The notes under the pieces were generated by a model. The model saw nothing but the letters and a program-made list of their open reading frames with translations, was not told where the DNA came from and searched no databases. The translations under genes were made by a program, and so were the position numbers. 64,000 nucleotides of DNA from CAVSUZ01 sp963795415 (GTDB taxonomy: Bacteria > Pseudomonadota > Alphaproteobacteria > Acetobacterales > Acetobacteraceae), in the NCBI GenBank assembly GCA_963795415.1, contig CAWCHQ010000003.1, positions 1,178,001-1,242,000 on the forward strand. Reading direction: 5' to 3'. Below are positions 25,695 to 34,525 of the stretch, one piece after another. Numbering within the stretch: the first letter of the stretch is position 1; each line of letters opens with the position of its first letter.

Positions 25695-26766
25695 CGGCTC
25701 GCTCAGGCTCTCCGCGCAACTCGTCCAACCCCCACCGGGGGCGCGGCGCCGTGTCCAGCCCGTCGGCGGCCAGTCCCAGCCGGAACCGTTCCAGCCCCGC
25801 CCACGCAACCATGACCGCGTTGTCGGTGCACAACCGCAGGGGTGGAGCCACCAGCCGGAATCCATGCCGCTCCGCTGCTTTCGCCAGCCCCGCCCGGACC
25901 GTCCCGTTGGCCGCCACCCCGCCGGCTACGACCAGCACCATCTCGCCATCCCCGGTGCAGTCCGCCATTCCCCGATCCGCCCGATCCGCCAGAGCCTCCA
26001 CCACTGCCGCCTGAAACCCGGCTGCCAGATCGGCTGCCACCTTCCGCTCCAACCTCCCTTCTCCGAACCGCCGCACTTCCAGCGCGACCGCCGTTTTCAG
26101 GCCGGAGAAACTGAAATCACAACCGGCTCGCCCAAACATCGGCCGAGGAAACCGGAACCGACCCGCATCCCCCTCCGCCGCCAGCCGCTCCAGCGCCGGA
26201 CCGCCAGGCCAACCCAGCCCCAGCAGTTTCGCCACTTTGTCGAACGCTTCACCGGCCGCGTCATCCACCGTCCGGCCCAGCACCCGATACGCGCCCACCC
26301 CTTCCACCACCGCGAGCAGGCAATGCCCGCCGGAGACCAGCAGCAGGAGGTATGGGAAGCCTACCCCGCCCGGCACCACTCCCGGGATCCGGACCGTCAG
26401 CGCATGCGCCTCCAGGTGGTTCACCGCCGCAAACGGCACGCAAGCGGCCAGCGCCACCCCCTTCCCCAACTGGGATCCGACGATCAGCCCCCCGATCAGC
26501 CCCGGCCCGGTCGTGGCGGCCACGCCTCCCAACGCCCCGAACGCGACCCCAGCCTCACCCATCACGTCGCGAACCATATCAGGCAGCAAGGTCAGATGCG
26601 CCCGGGCTGCGATCTCCGGCACCACCCCTCCGAATGGCGCATGTTCCCGCAACTGGCTCGCCAGACGCTCCGCCAGCACCCGCCCCTCCGCGTCCATTAC
26701 CGCCACCGCAGTCTCGTCGCAGGAACTTTCGATCCCCAGCACGGGACCCTTAAGCACGGGACCCAT
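25639..26766 (-). CDS. tsaD: tRNA N6-threonylcarbamoyladenosine transferase
   Basis: Catalytic subunit forming t6A37 in tRNAs that read ANN codons, with TsaB/TsaE elsewhere. Metal ligands are the two His of VNHLEAHALTV. Other landmarks are LGIESSCDETAVAV, LVSGGHCLL, GRTVDDAAGEAFDKVAKLLG, the VAGGVAANGTVRAGL loop and LCTDNAVMVAWAG. ATG 26766 was chosen because it starts just before the conserved N-terminus and leaves a 49-base divergent promoter gap to hemC. The frame runs about 20 residues beyond the usual RPRW end, overlapping yidB antisense, so the natural stop may have been lost. Confidence 0.93.
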   Translation of the reverse strand: MGPVLKGPVLGIESSCDETAVAVMDAEGRVLAERLASQLREHAPFGGVVPEIAARAHLTLLPDMVRDVMGEAGVAFGALGGVAATTGPGLIGGLIVGSQLGKGVALAACVPFAAVNHLEAHALTVRIPGVVPGGVGFPYLLLLVSGGHCLLAVVEGVGAYRVLGRTVDDAAGEAFDKVAKLLGLGWPGGPALERLAAEGDAGRFRFPRPMFGRAGCDFSFSGLKTAVALEVRRFGEGRLERKVAADLAAGFQAAVVEALADRADRGMADCTGDGEMVLVVAGGVAANGTVRAGLAKAAERHGFRLVAPPLRLCTDNAVMVAWAGLERFRLGLAADGLDTAPRPRWGLDELRGEPERAVKRPKACRDSPGTSSTCP

Positions 26767-26815
26767 TCCCAAAACCCCACTTTCATTCCACCCGCCGCGG
26801 TCATAGGACACCGCA

Positions 26816-27817
26816 ATGGACGCCGCCACGCATCACCCAAGGGTCAAACCCCACACCCGCGCCCTGCCGCTGCGGGTCGGCACCCGCGGCTCGCCGCTTG
26901 CCCTCATCCAAACCCGGATCTTCCTCGATTTGCTGCGCAGCTTCTGCCCCGTGCTCTCCAGCATGAACGTGTTCGAGGAGCATGCCATCCGTACCACGGG
27001 CGACGCCGTGCAGGACCGCCGCCTGGCAGATATTGGCGGCAAGGGCCTGTTTGCAAAAGAAATCCACGAAGCCCTCGCCGATGGCCGCATCGATTTTGCC
27101 GTCCATAGCCTGAAGGACCTGGAAACCGAGCTCCCCCTTGGTATCGTCCTCGCCTGCACCCTTCGCCGTGAAGACGCCCGCGATGCCCTCATTCTCGGCC
27201 CGTCCTGCGACGACCCGTCCTGCCATCGCGATTCCGCCGATCCATTCGCCTGCCTGCCTGCCGGAGCCACCATCGGAACCGCCTCTGTCCGCCGCCAGGC
27301 CCAGCTCCTCCATGCCCGTCCGGACCTCGCGATTGTTACCCTCCGCGGCAACGTCCAGACCCGCCTGGACAAGCTCGCCAACAACGCCTGCGACGCCGCC
27401 CTGCTCGCCTTAGCCGGCCTGCGGCGGCTCGATCTGGCGCATCGCGCGTCCGTGATCCTTGATCCCGATTCGGTGGTCCCCGCCGCCGGCCAGGGCATCG
27501 TCGGGGTCACCGTCCGCGCCGACGACGTCGAATTGCTCGAACTCCTCGCCGCCATCGAGGATCCCGAGGCCAAGGCGGTCTCCACCGCCGAGCGCGCCAT
27601 GCTGGCCGAACTCGACGGCTCCTGCCGCACCCCGATCGGCGGCCACGCCCGCATCCTGCCCAACGGACGGTTGCATCTCACCGGCCTGGTCGCCCGCGCC
27701 GACGGGTCCTTTCTGCTCAAGCGCAGCCTTCACGGGCCTGTCGCCGACGCCGCCCGCATCGGCGCCGAGCTCGGCGCCAGCCTCCGCGCCAACTCCCCCC
27801 GCGACATCTTTGTCTGA
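26816..27817 (+). CDS. hemC: Hydroxymethylbilane synthase (porphobilinogen deaminase)
   Basis: Joins four porphobilinogens into hydroxymethylbilane in heme and corrin synthesis. 333 residues. Landmarks: LRVGTRGSPLALIQT, DIGGKGLFAKEIHEAL, DFAVHSLKDLETELP, GTASVRRQAQLL, LRGNVQTRLDKL, PAAGQGIVGV, and the dipyrromethane-attaching Cys in DGSCRTPIGG. First gene of a run with hemD, a mitofilin-like gene and hemY. Divergent from tsaD, a common alphaproteobacterial arrangement. Confidence 0.96.
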   Translation: MDAATHHPRVKPHTRALPLRVGTRGSPLALIQTRIFLDLLRSFCPVLSSMNVFEEHAIRTTGDAVQDRRLADIGGKGLFAKEIHEALADGRIDFAVHSLKDLETELPLGIVLACTLRREDARDALILGPSCDDPSCHRDSADPFACLPAGATIGTASVRRQAQLLHARPDLAIVTLRGNVQTRLDKLANNACDAALLALAGLRRLDLAHRASVILDPDSVVPAAGQGIVGVTVRADDVELLELLAAIEDPEAKAVSTAERAMLAELDGSCRTPIGGHARILPNGRLHLTGLVARADGSFLLKRSLHGPVADAARIGAELGASLRANSPRDIFV

Positions 27818-28514
27818 TTCACGGGCCAATTCAGTCCTGATCACTCGTCCGCAGCCCCGCGCCGCCGAAACCGCAAGCCGCGTCGAGGCCCTCGGCTTCC
27901 GCCCGATCCTGGCCCCCGTGATGCGAATCAATCACCTCGATGCTGACTTGCCCGAAGACGCTGGAGCCATCCTCCTGACCAGCGGCAACGCCGTCCCCAG
28001 TCTTCCCGCATGGGCCAGGAACCGCCCCATCCTCGCCGTCGGCAACGCCACCGCCGCTCTCGCACGCCAGGCCGGTTTCCCACACGTCAGCAGCGCCGAT
28101 GGCGACTCGCAGGCCCTCGCCGAAGCCACGCGCCGCCTTGTCCCGCCCGACACGCCCCTGCTGCTTCTGTCTGGGGCAAACCAGGGAACCGAGCTGGCCC
28201 AAACCCTCACCCGGGCCGGCTGGCCAGTCAGCCGTGCCGAGGTCTATCGAACCGAACCCACCGCTGCCCTCCCGCCCGAAGCCTGCGCCGCAATCCGCGG
28301 GGGCCTGGTCCACGCCGCCCTCTTCTTCTCCGCCCGGACTGCCGACTACTTCGTCATCCTGGCGCTCACCGCCGGACTGCGTGACAGCCTCTCCGCCACG
28401 GATGCCTGCGCTATCGGCCCGCCCGCCGCCGTGGCATTACACCGCCTTCCCTGGCGACAGATCTGCATCGCCGCCCGCCCCACACAGGACGCACTGCTCG
28501 CCCTATTGCCATGA
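27810..28514 (+). CDS. hemD: Uroporphyrinogen-III synthase
   Basis: Cyclises hydroxymethylbilane to uroporphyrinogen III. The protein is poorly conserved by nature; support comes from LITRPQPRAAETASRVEALG at the N-terminus, ILLTSGNAVPSL, the NATAALARQAGF helix, VYRTEPTAALPPEA and FFSARTADYFV near the end, plus position directly after hemC. TTG 27810 overlaps the hemC stop by eight bases; no ATG or GTG is available upstream of the conserved start. About 234 residues, normal length. The stop overlaps the next ATG. Confidence 0.88.
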   Translation: MSDSRANSVLITRPQPRAAETASRVEALGFRPILAPVMRINHLDADLPEDAGAILLTSGNAVPSLPAWARNRPILAVGNATAALARQAGFPHVSSADGDSQALAEATRRLVPPDTPLLLLSGANQGTELAQTLTRAGWPVSRAEVYRTEPTAALPPEACAAIRGGLVHAALFFSARTADYFVILALTAGLRDSLSATDACAIGPPAAVALHRLPWRQICIAARPTQDALLALLP

Positions 28515-29725
28515 GCGACGACCCACTCGGCCTCCCCCCACCTGAACCGCAGCCACAACCCCAGCCGGAGCCCCCACGGCCCCGTCGGCAGCAAAATCTT
28601 GTTCCCTGGATCTACGTCCTCGGCTTCGTGGTACTGGCCTTTGCCCTGATCTGGATCTGGCAGAACCCCAACCCCTCGCCCGAGGCGCTCCGGCCCTCCC
28701 AGATCGCCTCCCTCGTGAACGAGGTCACCAGCCTGACCGTTCGGATTGAAAAACTGGAGGCGCGCGAATCTGCGCCTGCCCCGGACCTCAAGCCCCTTCA
28801 GGACGAGATTGGCGCCCTCACCCAGCGGGTAAACAACCTGCCGAAGCCAGCAACGCCGGATCTCCAGCCCATCCAGCAGCAGCTCAACTCTCTCAAGGCG
28901 CAGCTCGCCAGCACGCCGCACGCCATCGCTCCTGACCTGACGCCGCTGGAGCAGCACATCGCGGCCCTGCAGCAACAGGTGCAAAGCCTCCTTCCTCCGC
29001 CCGATCTCCAGCCCATCCAGGCCCAGCTCGCCAGCCTTGAAAAACAGGTCGCCGGTCTCAGCCAGCTTCCCGCCCAGCTCCAGACGGCGGCCGCGCAACG
29101 CGCCGCCCTCGGCCAACGCCTCGACAGCCTGGCCTCGACCCAGCAGGACCTCGGCAGACGCCTCGATGACCTGGCCACCGCCGTCAAATCCCAGACCGCG
29201 ACATTCGACCAGAAGGTTGCGGCGGTGCAGCAGCAGGCCGAACAGGTCTCCGCCGCCGCCAAATCCGCGGCCTGGCTGGCGCGCCTGGAGGCAGCCCGTT
29301 CTGCCCTGACCGCCGGACAGAAGCTCGGGCCCATCGAAGGCGCGCCGCCCGCCCTCGCCCGCTTCGCTGACACGCCGCCGCCGACCGAGGCGGACCTTCG
29401 CCTCTCCTTCCCCAAGGCCGCCAAAGAAGCCCTCGCAGCCAGTCAGCAGCAGACCTCCGGCGCCACCTTCGGCCAGCGGGTGCTGAACCGCGCTCAAAAT
29501 CTCCTCACCGTCCGTGAGGGCGACAGGGTCCTGGTGGGCGATCCCGCTGCGGGTCTGCTCGCTTCGGCCCAAACGAGGCTCGACGCGGGCGATCTCCGCG
29601 GCGCCGCCGCCGAGGTCTCGAAACTCACCGGTCCCGCCGCCCAGGCAATCGCCCCCTGGCTCGACAAGGCCAGGGCGCTGCTCGCCGCTCAGGATGCGCT
29701 GAATACCATGGCCGCGCACGTCTGA
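28511..29725 (+). CDS. Mitofilin/Mic60-like inner-membrane coiled-coil protein
   Basis: 404 residues. A Pro/Gln-rich cytoplasmic N-terminus (PPPEPQPQPQPEPP) is followed by one membrane helix at about 33-51 (IYVLGFVVLAFALIWIW), then a long periplasmic coiled coil at about 65-265 built from repeated DLxPxQxQLxxL units. A C-terminal mitofilin-type domain carries FGQRVLNRAQNLLTV, VREGDR and RLDAGDLRGAAAEV. Alphaproteobacterial Mic60 homologues typically sit between hemD and hemY, as here, and shape intracytoplasmic membranes. Overlaps hemD (ATGA) and touches hemY. Confidence 0.88.
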   Translation: MSDDPLGLPPPEPQPQPQPEPPRPRRQQNLVPWIYVLGFVVLAFALIWIWQNPNPSPEALRPSQIASLVNEVTSLTVRIEKLEARESAPAPDLKPLQDEIGALTQRVNNLPKPATPDLQPIQQQLNSLKAQLASTPHAIAPDLTPLEQHIAALQQQVQSLLPPPDLQPIQAQLASLEKQVAGLSQLPAQLQTAAAQRAALGQRLDSLASTQQDLGRRLDDLATAVKSQTATFDQKVAAVQQQAEQVSAAAKSAAWLARLEAARSALTAGQKLGPIEGAPPALARFADTPPPTEADLRLSFPKAAKEALAASQQQTSGATFGQRVLNRAQNLLTVREGDRVLVGDPAAGLLASAQTRLDAGDLRGAAAEVSKLTGPAAQAIAPWLDKARALLAAQDALNTMAAHV

Positions 29726-31140
29726 TGCGCCGCGTTCTTGCAATCCTTATTGTCGCGGCGGTCGTTGTCGCAGCGGCATGGTACCTCGCCGGCCTTCCCG
29801 GCATCATCACCGCCCAGGCAGGGGACATAACCTTCCAGGCCTCCGCCGCGGTCGTCGCCGTCTGTCTGCTGGCCATCTTCATCATCCTGTACGTCCTGCT
29901 CCGTCTGCTTTTCCGGCTTTTCGGCCTGCCGCGCGCCTTTCGCCGCCGCCGTGCCGCCTCCCGCCGCCACGCCGGCGAAATCGCCACCACCCGCGCCCTC
30001 GTTGCCCTCGCCGCCGGGGAGATCGCGGACTCACGCCGCGAGTCCGCCCGCGCGCGCCGCCTTCTCGGCGACACCCCCCAGACCTTGCTCCTGGCCGCTG
30101 AAGCCGGCCGGCTGGCCGATCGCCCGGACGAGGCCGAAACCGCCTTCCGCCTTCTCACTGCCCGGCCCGACGCGGCTTTCCTGGGCTACCGCGGCCTGCT
30201 TCGCCAGGCAGTGGACCGCCAGGACTGGACCGAAGCCGCCATCCTCGCCGGCAAGGCCGAGGACGCCCATCCCGGCGCCTCCTGGCTGCGCAAGGAACGC
30301 GCCCAGCTTGCTATCCGCTCGGGCCACTGGCGGGACGCCTTGGCCCTGGCCGACGCGGGGTCGCCCAAGGCCGCCCTCGCGACCGCCGCGGCCGAAGCCG
30401 AAACCGATCCGTCCCACGCGCTTCGCCTGGCAAAACAGGCCTGGCGCGAGGATTCCGGCTTCGCCCCTGCCGCGGTTGCCTACGCGCGCCGCCTGCGAGA
30501 AGCAGGAAAGGAAAACCGCGCCCAGGCGATCCTGCACCAGTCCTGGGCCAAATCCCCCAACCCCGAACTCGCCGACCTGGCCCTGGCTCGAATCGAGGAT
30601 CCAGCAGCCCGCTACCGCGCCGCCCAGCGCCTGACAAAGGGATCGGAGTCCAACCCTGAGAGCCGCATGCTGCTCGCCCGCGCCGCCCTGAGTGCCGGCA
30701 TGATGGAGGAAGCCCGCCGCCAGGCTGAGTTCGCGCGGGAGGACGGGCTCAACCAGCGCCGGCTCTGGCTCCTGCTGGCCCAGATCGAAGAGCAGGAGCG
30801 GGGGGAGACGGAGGAGGGGCGGCTTGCGCAGAGGGAGGCGCTACGCCGTGCCGCCTCCGCCGAGCCGGACCCCGGCTGGCTCTGCACCCACTGCCGCACG
30901 CCGCTGATGCGCTGGATGGCGGTTTGCCCTGCCTGCGGCACCGCGGGCTCGGTCCGCTGGGTCGCGTCGGAGACTCGGCCGGCGCTGGAACTTCCGCGTC
31001 ATTGCGAGGCCCCAGCGGGGCCGGGCAATCCAGAACGGGCGGGGAGCCAGGCGATCCGTAACCACGGAGACGGGATCGTAGGTGAGCCGCCGCTGCGAGG
31101 ACCCGGCGGAAGCCGGGCGCCGACCAAGCCCTCCGCCTAA
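29725..31140 (+). CDS. hemY: HemY-family TPR membrane protein
   Basis: Proteobacterial HemY (not protoporphyrinogen oxidase) of the heme cluster: two N-terminal membrane helices (RVLAILIVAAVVVAAAWYLA; VVAVCLLAIFIILYVLLRLL), then TPR-like helices (LLLAAEAGRLADRPDEAETA, WLRKERAQLAIRSGHWRDAL) and a C-terminal zinc-ribbon-like CTHC...CPAC at about residues 390-410. The final 45 or so residues (from PRHCEAPAGPG on) are the translation of a CATTGCGAGG-type repeat at 30997-31057 and look acquired. The normal protein would end soon after SVRWV. Confidence 0.9.
   Translation: MRRVLAILIVAAVVVAAAWYLAGLPGIITAQAGDITFQASAAVVAVCLLAIFIILYVLLRLLFRLFGLPRAFRRRRAASRRHAGEIATTRALVALAAGEIADSRRESARARRLLGDTPQTLLLAAEAGRLADRPDEAETAFRLLTARPDAAFLGYRGLLRQAVDRQDWTEAAILAGKAEDAHPGASWLRKERAQLAIRSGHWRDALALADAGSPKAALATAAAEAETDPSHALRLAKQAWREDSGFAPAAVAYARRLREAGKENRAQAILHQSWAKSPNPELADLALARIEDPAARYRAAQRLTKGSESNPESRMLLARAALSAGMMEEARRQAEFAREDGLNQRRLWLLLAQIEEQERGETEEGRLAQREALRRAASAEPDPGWLCTHCRTPLMRWMAVCPACGTAGSVRWVASETRPALELPRHCEAPAGPGNPERAGSQAIRNHGDGIVGEPPLRGPGGSRAPTKPSA
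30997..31057. repeat. CATTGCGAGG-type repeat inside the hemY 3' end
   Basis: CGTCATTGCGAGGCCCC, then GGGGCC and GGCAATCC, is a known style of dispersed bacterial repeat (GTCATTGCGAGG...GCAATCC). A second GGCGATCC block follows at 31049-31057. Related copies in this window are at 32678-32697, 35712-35750 (other orientation) and 49123-49163. Here the repeat is read in frame as HCEAPAGPGNPERAGSQAI. Confidence 0.7.
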
Positions 31141-31683
31141 TAGAACGCCGAACACAACAGTTGGACTACCGATCCGACACTTCGGAGCGGCTACGTTCCA
31201 CCGTCCCACCGTTAGAATGATCCACGTTCAGCCGCCATCACATGATCGTCATAACCAGCATCAACCAGCACATCTTCAACCGCTTACAGAACCTGTCTGG
31301 TCAGCCATCATTGCGGGATGAGGCATTCCACACACTTGCGGCCACTCGCCGTCGAAGCATCTCCATTCAGTCGCAGCTCATTCTGTCTAGGCGAACCACG
31401 CCAAACTCAGATGCCGCGCCGCCCGGCCCTGGTCCCGCAGCCTATTCACCTCCGATCGTGTGACGCCTGTGATTGCTCCCTAATCCATACTCAACACCAG
31501 AATCCTTGAAGCTGGCTCAGCAAAGCACAACCACCGTTAACTCGTTGTTAATTCGACTCTGTTGTGATAGCATGGTTTTGGCATGGTAAATGTCACTACA
31601 TAAAGAATTTTTTCCATCTTATTCTACCTGGGTATAAAATTATCGTAGGTGATCTACGTCAAAAATTCTTTCCGGAAGCAAAC
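31141..31683. other. Gene-free, increasingly AT-rich stretch
   Basis: Between hemY and the next gene I see no convincing coding frame. Base composition falls from GC-rich to clearly AT-rich after about 31480 (for example GTTAATTCGACTCTGTTGTG and AAGAATTTTTTCCATCTTAT), unlike anything else in the window. The AT-rich part probably holds the promoter of the following orphan gene and marks the edge of acquired DNA. Confidence 0.5.
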
Positions 31684-32268
31684 ATGCTCTTCTCCCGTGC
31701 GACACTCGTGGCTACGTCACTCTGCACGTTCTTAGTGGGAGCTGCCAGTGGTTATTACACCGGCAGAGAACACATGAAATATCAACTGGCGAGCGCAATC
31801 CAATCTGCTTTCAAGGACTTCCCATCGAATCAAGCTACTTCTGCCTTTAGTTCTCCAGCTATCGCATCATCCGACGGGCCAAATCCGCAATTGTCTACCG
31901 AGTCACCCGTTGAGCTGAAGCTGATCTCAAAGGGTTTTCACCCTCACGACATTCAAGAGCATGAATTCGACGACTATATTACAACGGATTTATCAGTCCG
32001 AAATACATCGGGCAAGGACATCCGGGCCTTTGATGGAATGCTGACTTATACGGATTTGCTGGGAAACCGGATCATCAGCACCCATCTCGCGATAAACGAT
32101 CCGGTTGCGGCCGGAGCAACTATTACCTGGCAAGGTAGGCTAAATTACAACCCGTTCTTTGATGATCATCAACGGCTCCGTGCAACCGATCAGCAAAATT
32201 TAAAGATAATCTTTGTCCCGCGCAAAGTTCTATTTAGCGACGGCACAACAAGAGATTATGGGTCTTGA
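31684..32268 (+). CDS. Orphan membrane-anchored or exported protein, atypical composition
   Basis: From ATG 31684 (GGAAG seven bases upstream) a 194-residue protein with a hydrophobic N-terminus (LVATSLCTFLVGAASGYYTG) serving as anchor or signal, a Ser/Pro linker, and a beta-rich C-terminal part: DYITTDLSVRNTSGKDIRAF, DGMLTYTDLLGNRI, AGATITWQGRLNYNPF and VPRKVLFSDGTTRDYG. The pattern of conserved-looking NTSGKDI and a partner-strand layout recalls FxLYD/immunoglobulin-like exported domains. Codon use and AT content differ from the neighbours, suggesting recent acquisition. I do not recognise the family. Confidence 0.6.
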   Translation: MLFSRATLVATSLCTFLVGAASGYYTGREHMKYQLASAIQSAFKDFPSNQATSAFSSPAIASSDGPNPQLSTESPVELKLISKGFHPHDIQEHEFDDYITTDLSVRNTSGKDIRAFDGMLTYTDLLGNRIISTHLAINDPVAAGATITWQGRLNYNPFFDDHQRLRATDQQNLKIIFVPRKVLFSDGTTRDYGS

Positions 32269-32628
32269 TCATGAGGGGCGTAGCTTGCGAGTGGTAGGGG
32301 CTTCGCAGTGTAGATGCAGATGGTTCTGCTCCTTGAGCCCCTGCCACCCCTCCGCCGTCCGATGCCAGTGATCAAATGCTGCGCGCGTGCAATTCCCTAT
32401 TCGGTTTTTCACGCCAACGGGGTGCACATTGTCGAAACGCACCCACGGTCGCCCGCCCGATCTTGCACGCAACACCAGCGCGTAGCAGATGCAATGCGGA
32501 CGCTCGGATGTCGCCGCTGTGCGTCGAGCGCTAAACTCCACAATGATCCCAGAAGCCATCTCGAACACCGCACCGTTTAGGGCGAGGAGCGGCTCCAGTT
32601 CGCGGTCGTCCATGGGATGACTTACCAC
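32269..32628 (-). CDS. Small protein resembling DUF6516/TumE-like proteins, damaged C-terminus
   Basis: 119 residues. LLALNGAVFEMASGIIVEFS, ERPHCICYALVLRARSGGRP and WVRFDNVHPVGVKNRIG, then DHWHRTA, have the shape of DUF6516-like proteins (short strands, a (R/Y)FDN-H motif and a late DHWHRT motif), a group that includes TumE-type toxins. After DHWHRTA the sequence (EGWQGLKEQNHLHLHCEAP) no longer fits and may be out of frame; the last residues read into a CATTGCGAGG-like context. No partner antitoxin is seen next to it. The family call is tentative. Confidence 0.45.
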   Translation of the reverse strand: MVSHPMDDRELEPLLALNGAVFEMASGIIVEFSARRTAATSERPHCICYALVLRARSGGRPWVRFDNVHPVGVKNRIGNCTRAAFDHWHRTAEGWQGLKEQNHLHLHCEAPTTRKLRPS

Positions 32629-32770
32629 GTTAGGTCATGCGTTCAAGGCGCGGCAACTGGCAGCGTTGCGCCCACGGCCATTGCGAGGCCCCTATGGCGC
32701 CAATCCCGCGCCCGTGCGGGGGTGGATTCACGTTCGAAGTGCAACACCCCTCGAACTGCTCCGTTGCTGT

Positions 32771-32832
32771 GGATATCAGTGGACTGCCTCCTGTTCGACC
32801 AAAAAGCATCTGCCGGCAGTCCACTGAATCTA
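32771..32832. repeat. Imperfect 20-bp inverted repeat, hairpin-forming
   Basis: CAGTGGACTGCC (32777-32788) is exactly complementary to GGCAGTCCACTG (32815-32826). The match extends imperfectly outward (TGTGGATAT against AATCTACA), giving about 20 bp per arm around a 26-base loop. It lies in the 286-bp gap between two minus-strand genes, just after a CATTGCGAGG fragment (32678-32697). It could be a terminator-like hairpin or the remains of a mobile element end. Confidence 0.5.
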
Positions 32833-32914
32833 CAGCGCCACCACATCCACCAAAACGGCCGATTTTCGGAACCTATAGGTGTTGCACTTGGCCCGTGAAC
32901 TGAAGGGGTCGCGT

Positions 32915-34261
32915 TCAATGCATCCGGCCAACCACCACCTCCACCGCCGCCGCAATCGCGAACAGCCGCTCATCCCCCATCGTCTCGCCCATCAGCATCA
33001 GCCCCACTGGCGGCTCCCCCGGCGCATGACACGGCAGGCTAATCGCACAACGATCGAAAAAATTCCCAGAGCTCGTATTCCGCAAACTCAGAGCATTCAC
33101 CCGCGCATATTCCCGTTCGTCCTCCACCTCCGCGATCCGCGCCGGCAGGATCGGACAGGTCGGCATCACCAGCGCATCGAACTCCGCCGTCCGCACATTG
33201 AATGACGCGATCAGCCGCGCCCGCGCCTGCAGCAGATCGATATAGTCCGCCGCGCTGATCCGCGAGCCCCGCTCGATCCGCCCCCGGATGCGCTGATCGT
33301 ATTCCGCGCCATGCTCGGCCAGCAGCTTGCGGTGCCACGCATACGCCTCGCTCGCCGCAAACCCGCCCGCTGCATTCACCGCCGGCAGCTCATCCAGTTC
33401 CGGAAACGCCGCCCGCACCACCCGCGCGCCCGCGGCGGAAAGCGCCGACAGGGCCTGCTCGAAACACGTGGCCACCTGCGGTTCCAGCCCCTCAAGCATG
33501 TAGTTTTCCGGCACAGCAAACCGCAACGCGGAGACATCCGCCGGCGCCGGCACACGCGTCTCTGCCCCCGCCAGCACCGCGTCCACCACCGCGCAGCACC
33601 CCACCGAGGCGCCCAGCGCCCCCACCGAGTCCAGGCTGAACGATAGCGGCAGCACGCCCTCGGTCGGCACCCGCCGCGCCGTCGGCTTGAAGCCTACCAC
33701 GCCGCAATACGCCGCCGGTATCCGGCATGATCCCCCCGTATCCGTCCCCATCCCCACCGGCACCATTCCGTCCGCCACCGCGACCGCACTGCCCGAGGAA
33801 CTCCCACCGGGAATCCGCCCCGCCGCCCGGTCCCACGGGCTCCGGGGCGTCCCGTAATGCGGATTGATTCCCAGACCGGAGAACGCGAACTCGCTCATGT
33901 TGGTCCGCCCCACCGGCACGAATCCCGCCGCGAGAAGCCGCCGCAGCACCGGCGCATGCTCCGGTGCCGGCGGAGCGTCCGCCAGCACGCGCGACCCGGC
34001 CGGCGTCGGCTCTCCGGCCACGTCGATCAGGTCCTTCAGCCCAACGGGAATGCCAGCATACGGCGAAGGCGCTCGCTCCGCCCGCCGGAGCACATCCATC
34101 GCATCGGCCATGTCCCGCGCCGCCTCGGCGTATAGCTTAACGAACGCCCGCGACCCCTCACCGTCCGGATCGCCAATCCGCGCCAGCGACACCTCGATCA
34201 GCTCCCGGCTGCTGATCCGACCTTCCGCCAGCCCCTTCGCCTGCTCTGCGATTGTGCGCAT
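32915..34261 (-). CDS. Amidase-signature family hydrolase
   Basis: A 448-residue amidase with the Ser-cisSer-Lys triad: Lys in GIPVGLKDLIDVAG, then the Gly/Ser-rich signature RIPGGSSSGSAVAVADG and the nucleophile segment GTDTGGSCRIPAAYCG. The C-terminal half (DALVMPTCPILPARI) is typical of GatA-like and broad-specificity amidases. It is not GatA itself by context, since no gatB/gatC is nearby. Probably cytoplasmic hydrolysis of an amide nutrient. A degenerate direct repeat lies in its upstream region. Confidence 0.9.
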   Translation of the reverse strand: MRTIAEQAKGLAEGRISSRELIEVSLARIGDPDGEGSRAFVKLYAEAARDMADAMDVLRRAERAPSPYAGIPVGLKDLIDVAGEPTPAGSRVLADAPPAPEHAPVLRRLLAAGFVPVGRTNMSEFAFSGLGINPHYGTPRSPWDRAAGRIPGGSSSGSAVAVADGMVPVGMGTDTGGSCRIPAAYCGVVGFKPTARRVPTEGVLPLSFSLDSVGALGASVGCCAVVDAVLAGAETRVPAPADVSALRFAVPENYMLEGLEPQVATCFEQALSALSAAGARVVRAAFPELDELPAVNAAGGFAASEAYAWHRKLLAEHGAEYDQRIRGRIERGSRISAADYIDLLQARARLIASFNVRTAEFDALVMPTCPILPARIAEVEDEREYARVNALSLRNTSSGNFFDRCAISLPCHAPGEPPVGLMLMGETMGDERLFAIAAAVEVVVGRMH

Positions 34262-34327
34262 CGAAATCTCCTATGCCCCATCACCTGACCCTCAGAGCTA
34301 AGCCCGTAGAAAATCGGCAAGGCCCCA

Positions 34328-34380
34328 CCCAGCATCATTACCGCCAAAGCGGTAACGCATAGCTCAGTCAATACGCCAGC
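34328..34380. repeat. Direct repeat copy A with internal hairpin
   Basis: About 53 bases (from CCCAGCATCATTACCGCC to AATACGCCAGC) match 35816-35868 at all but roughly six positions. Inside is TTACCGC-CAAA-GCGGTAA, a perfect 7-bp hairpin. Similarity continues past the repeat (GCCTGCCGGGCGCATTTCTC near 34428). The rest of 34262-34525 shows nothing else. It lies upstream of the amidase. Confidence 0.6.
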
Positions 34381-34525
34381 GCCCCGAATCGGAAGTTCAG
34401 CCCGTTTCGCTGTCCTGGAGCAACCGAGCCTGCCGGGCGCATTTCTCAACGAACCCGGGAGCGCGAGTATCCGAAACCCATATCTGCACGGGCCGAGCAA
34501 TCGCTCCTGTATTTGGGCAAGCCGA

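Noticed and set aside
29725..31140. HemY as protoporphyrinogen oxidase
   Set aside because: It lacks a FAD motif and has two membrane helices with TPR-like repeats, so it is the proteobacterial HemY of the hemCD cluster.
31242..31509. Small plus-strand frames in the gap after hemY
   Set aside because: Ser/Pro/Arg-rich, overlapping in several frames, no ribosome sites; consistent with chance.
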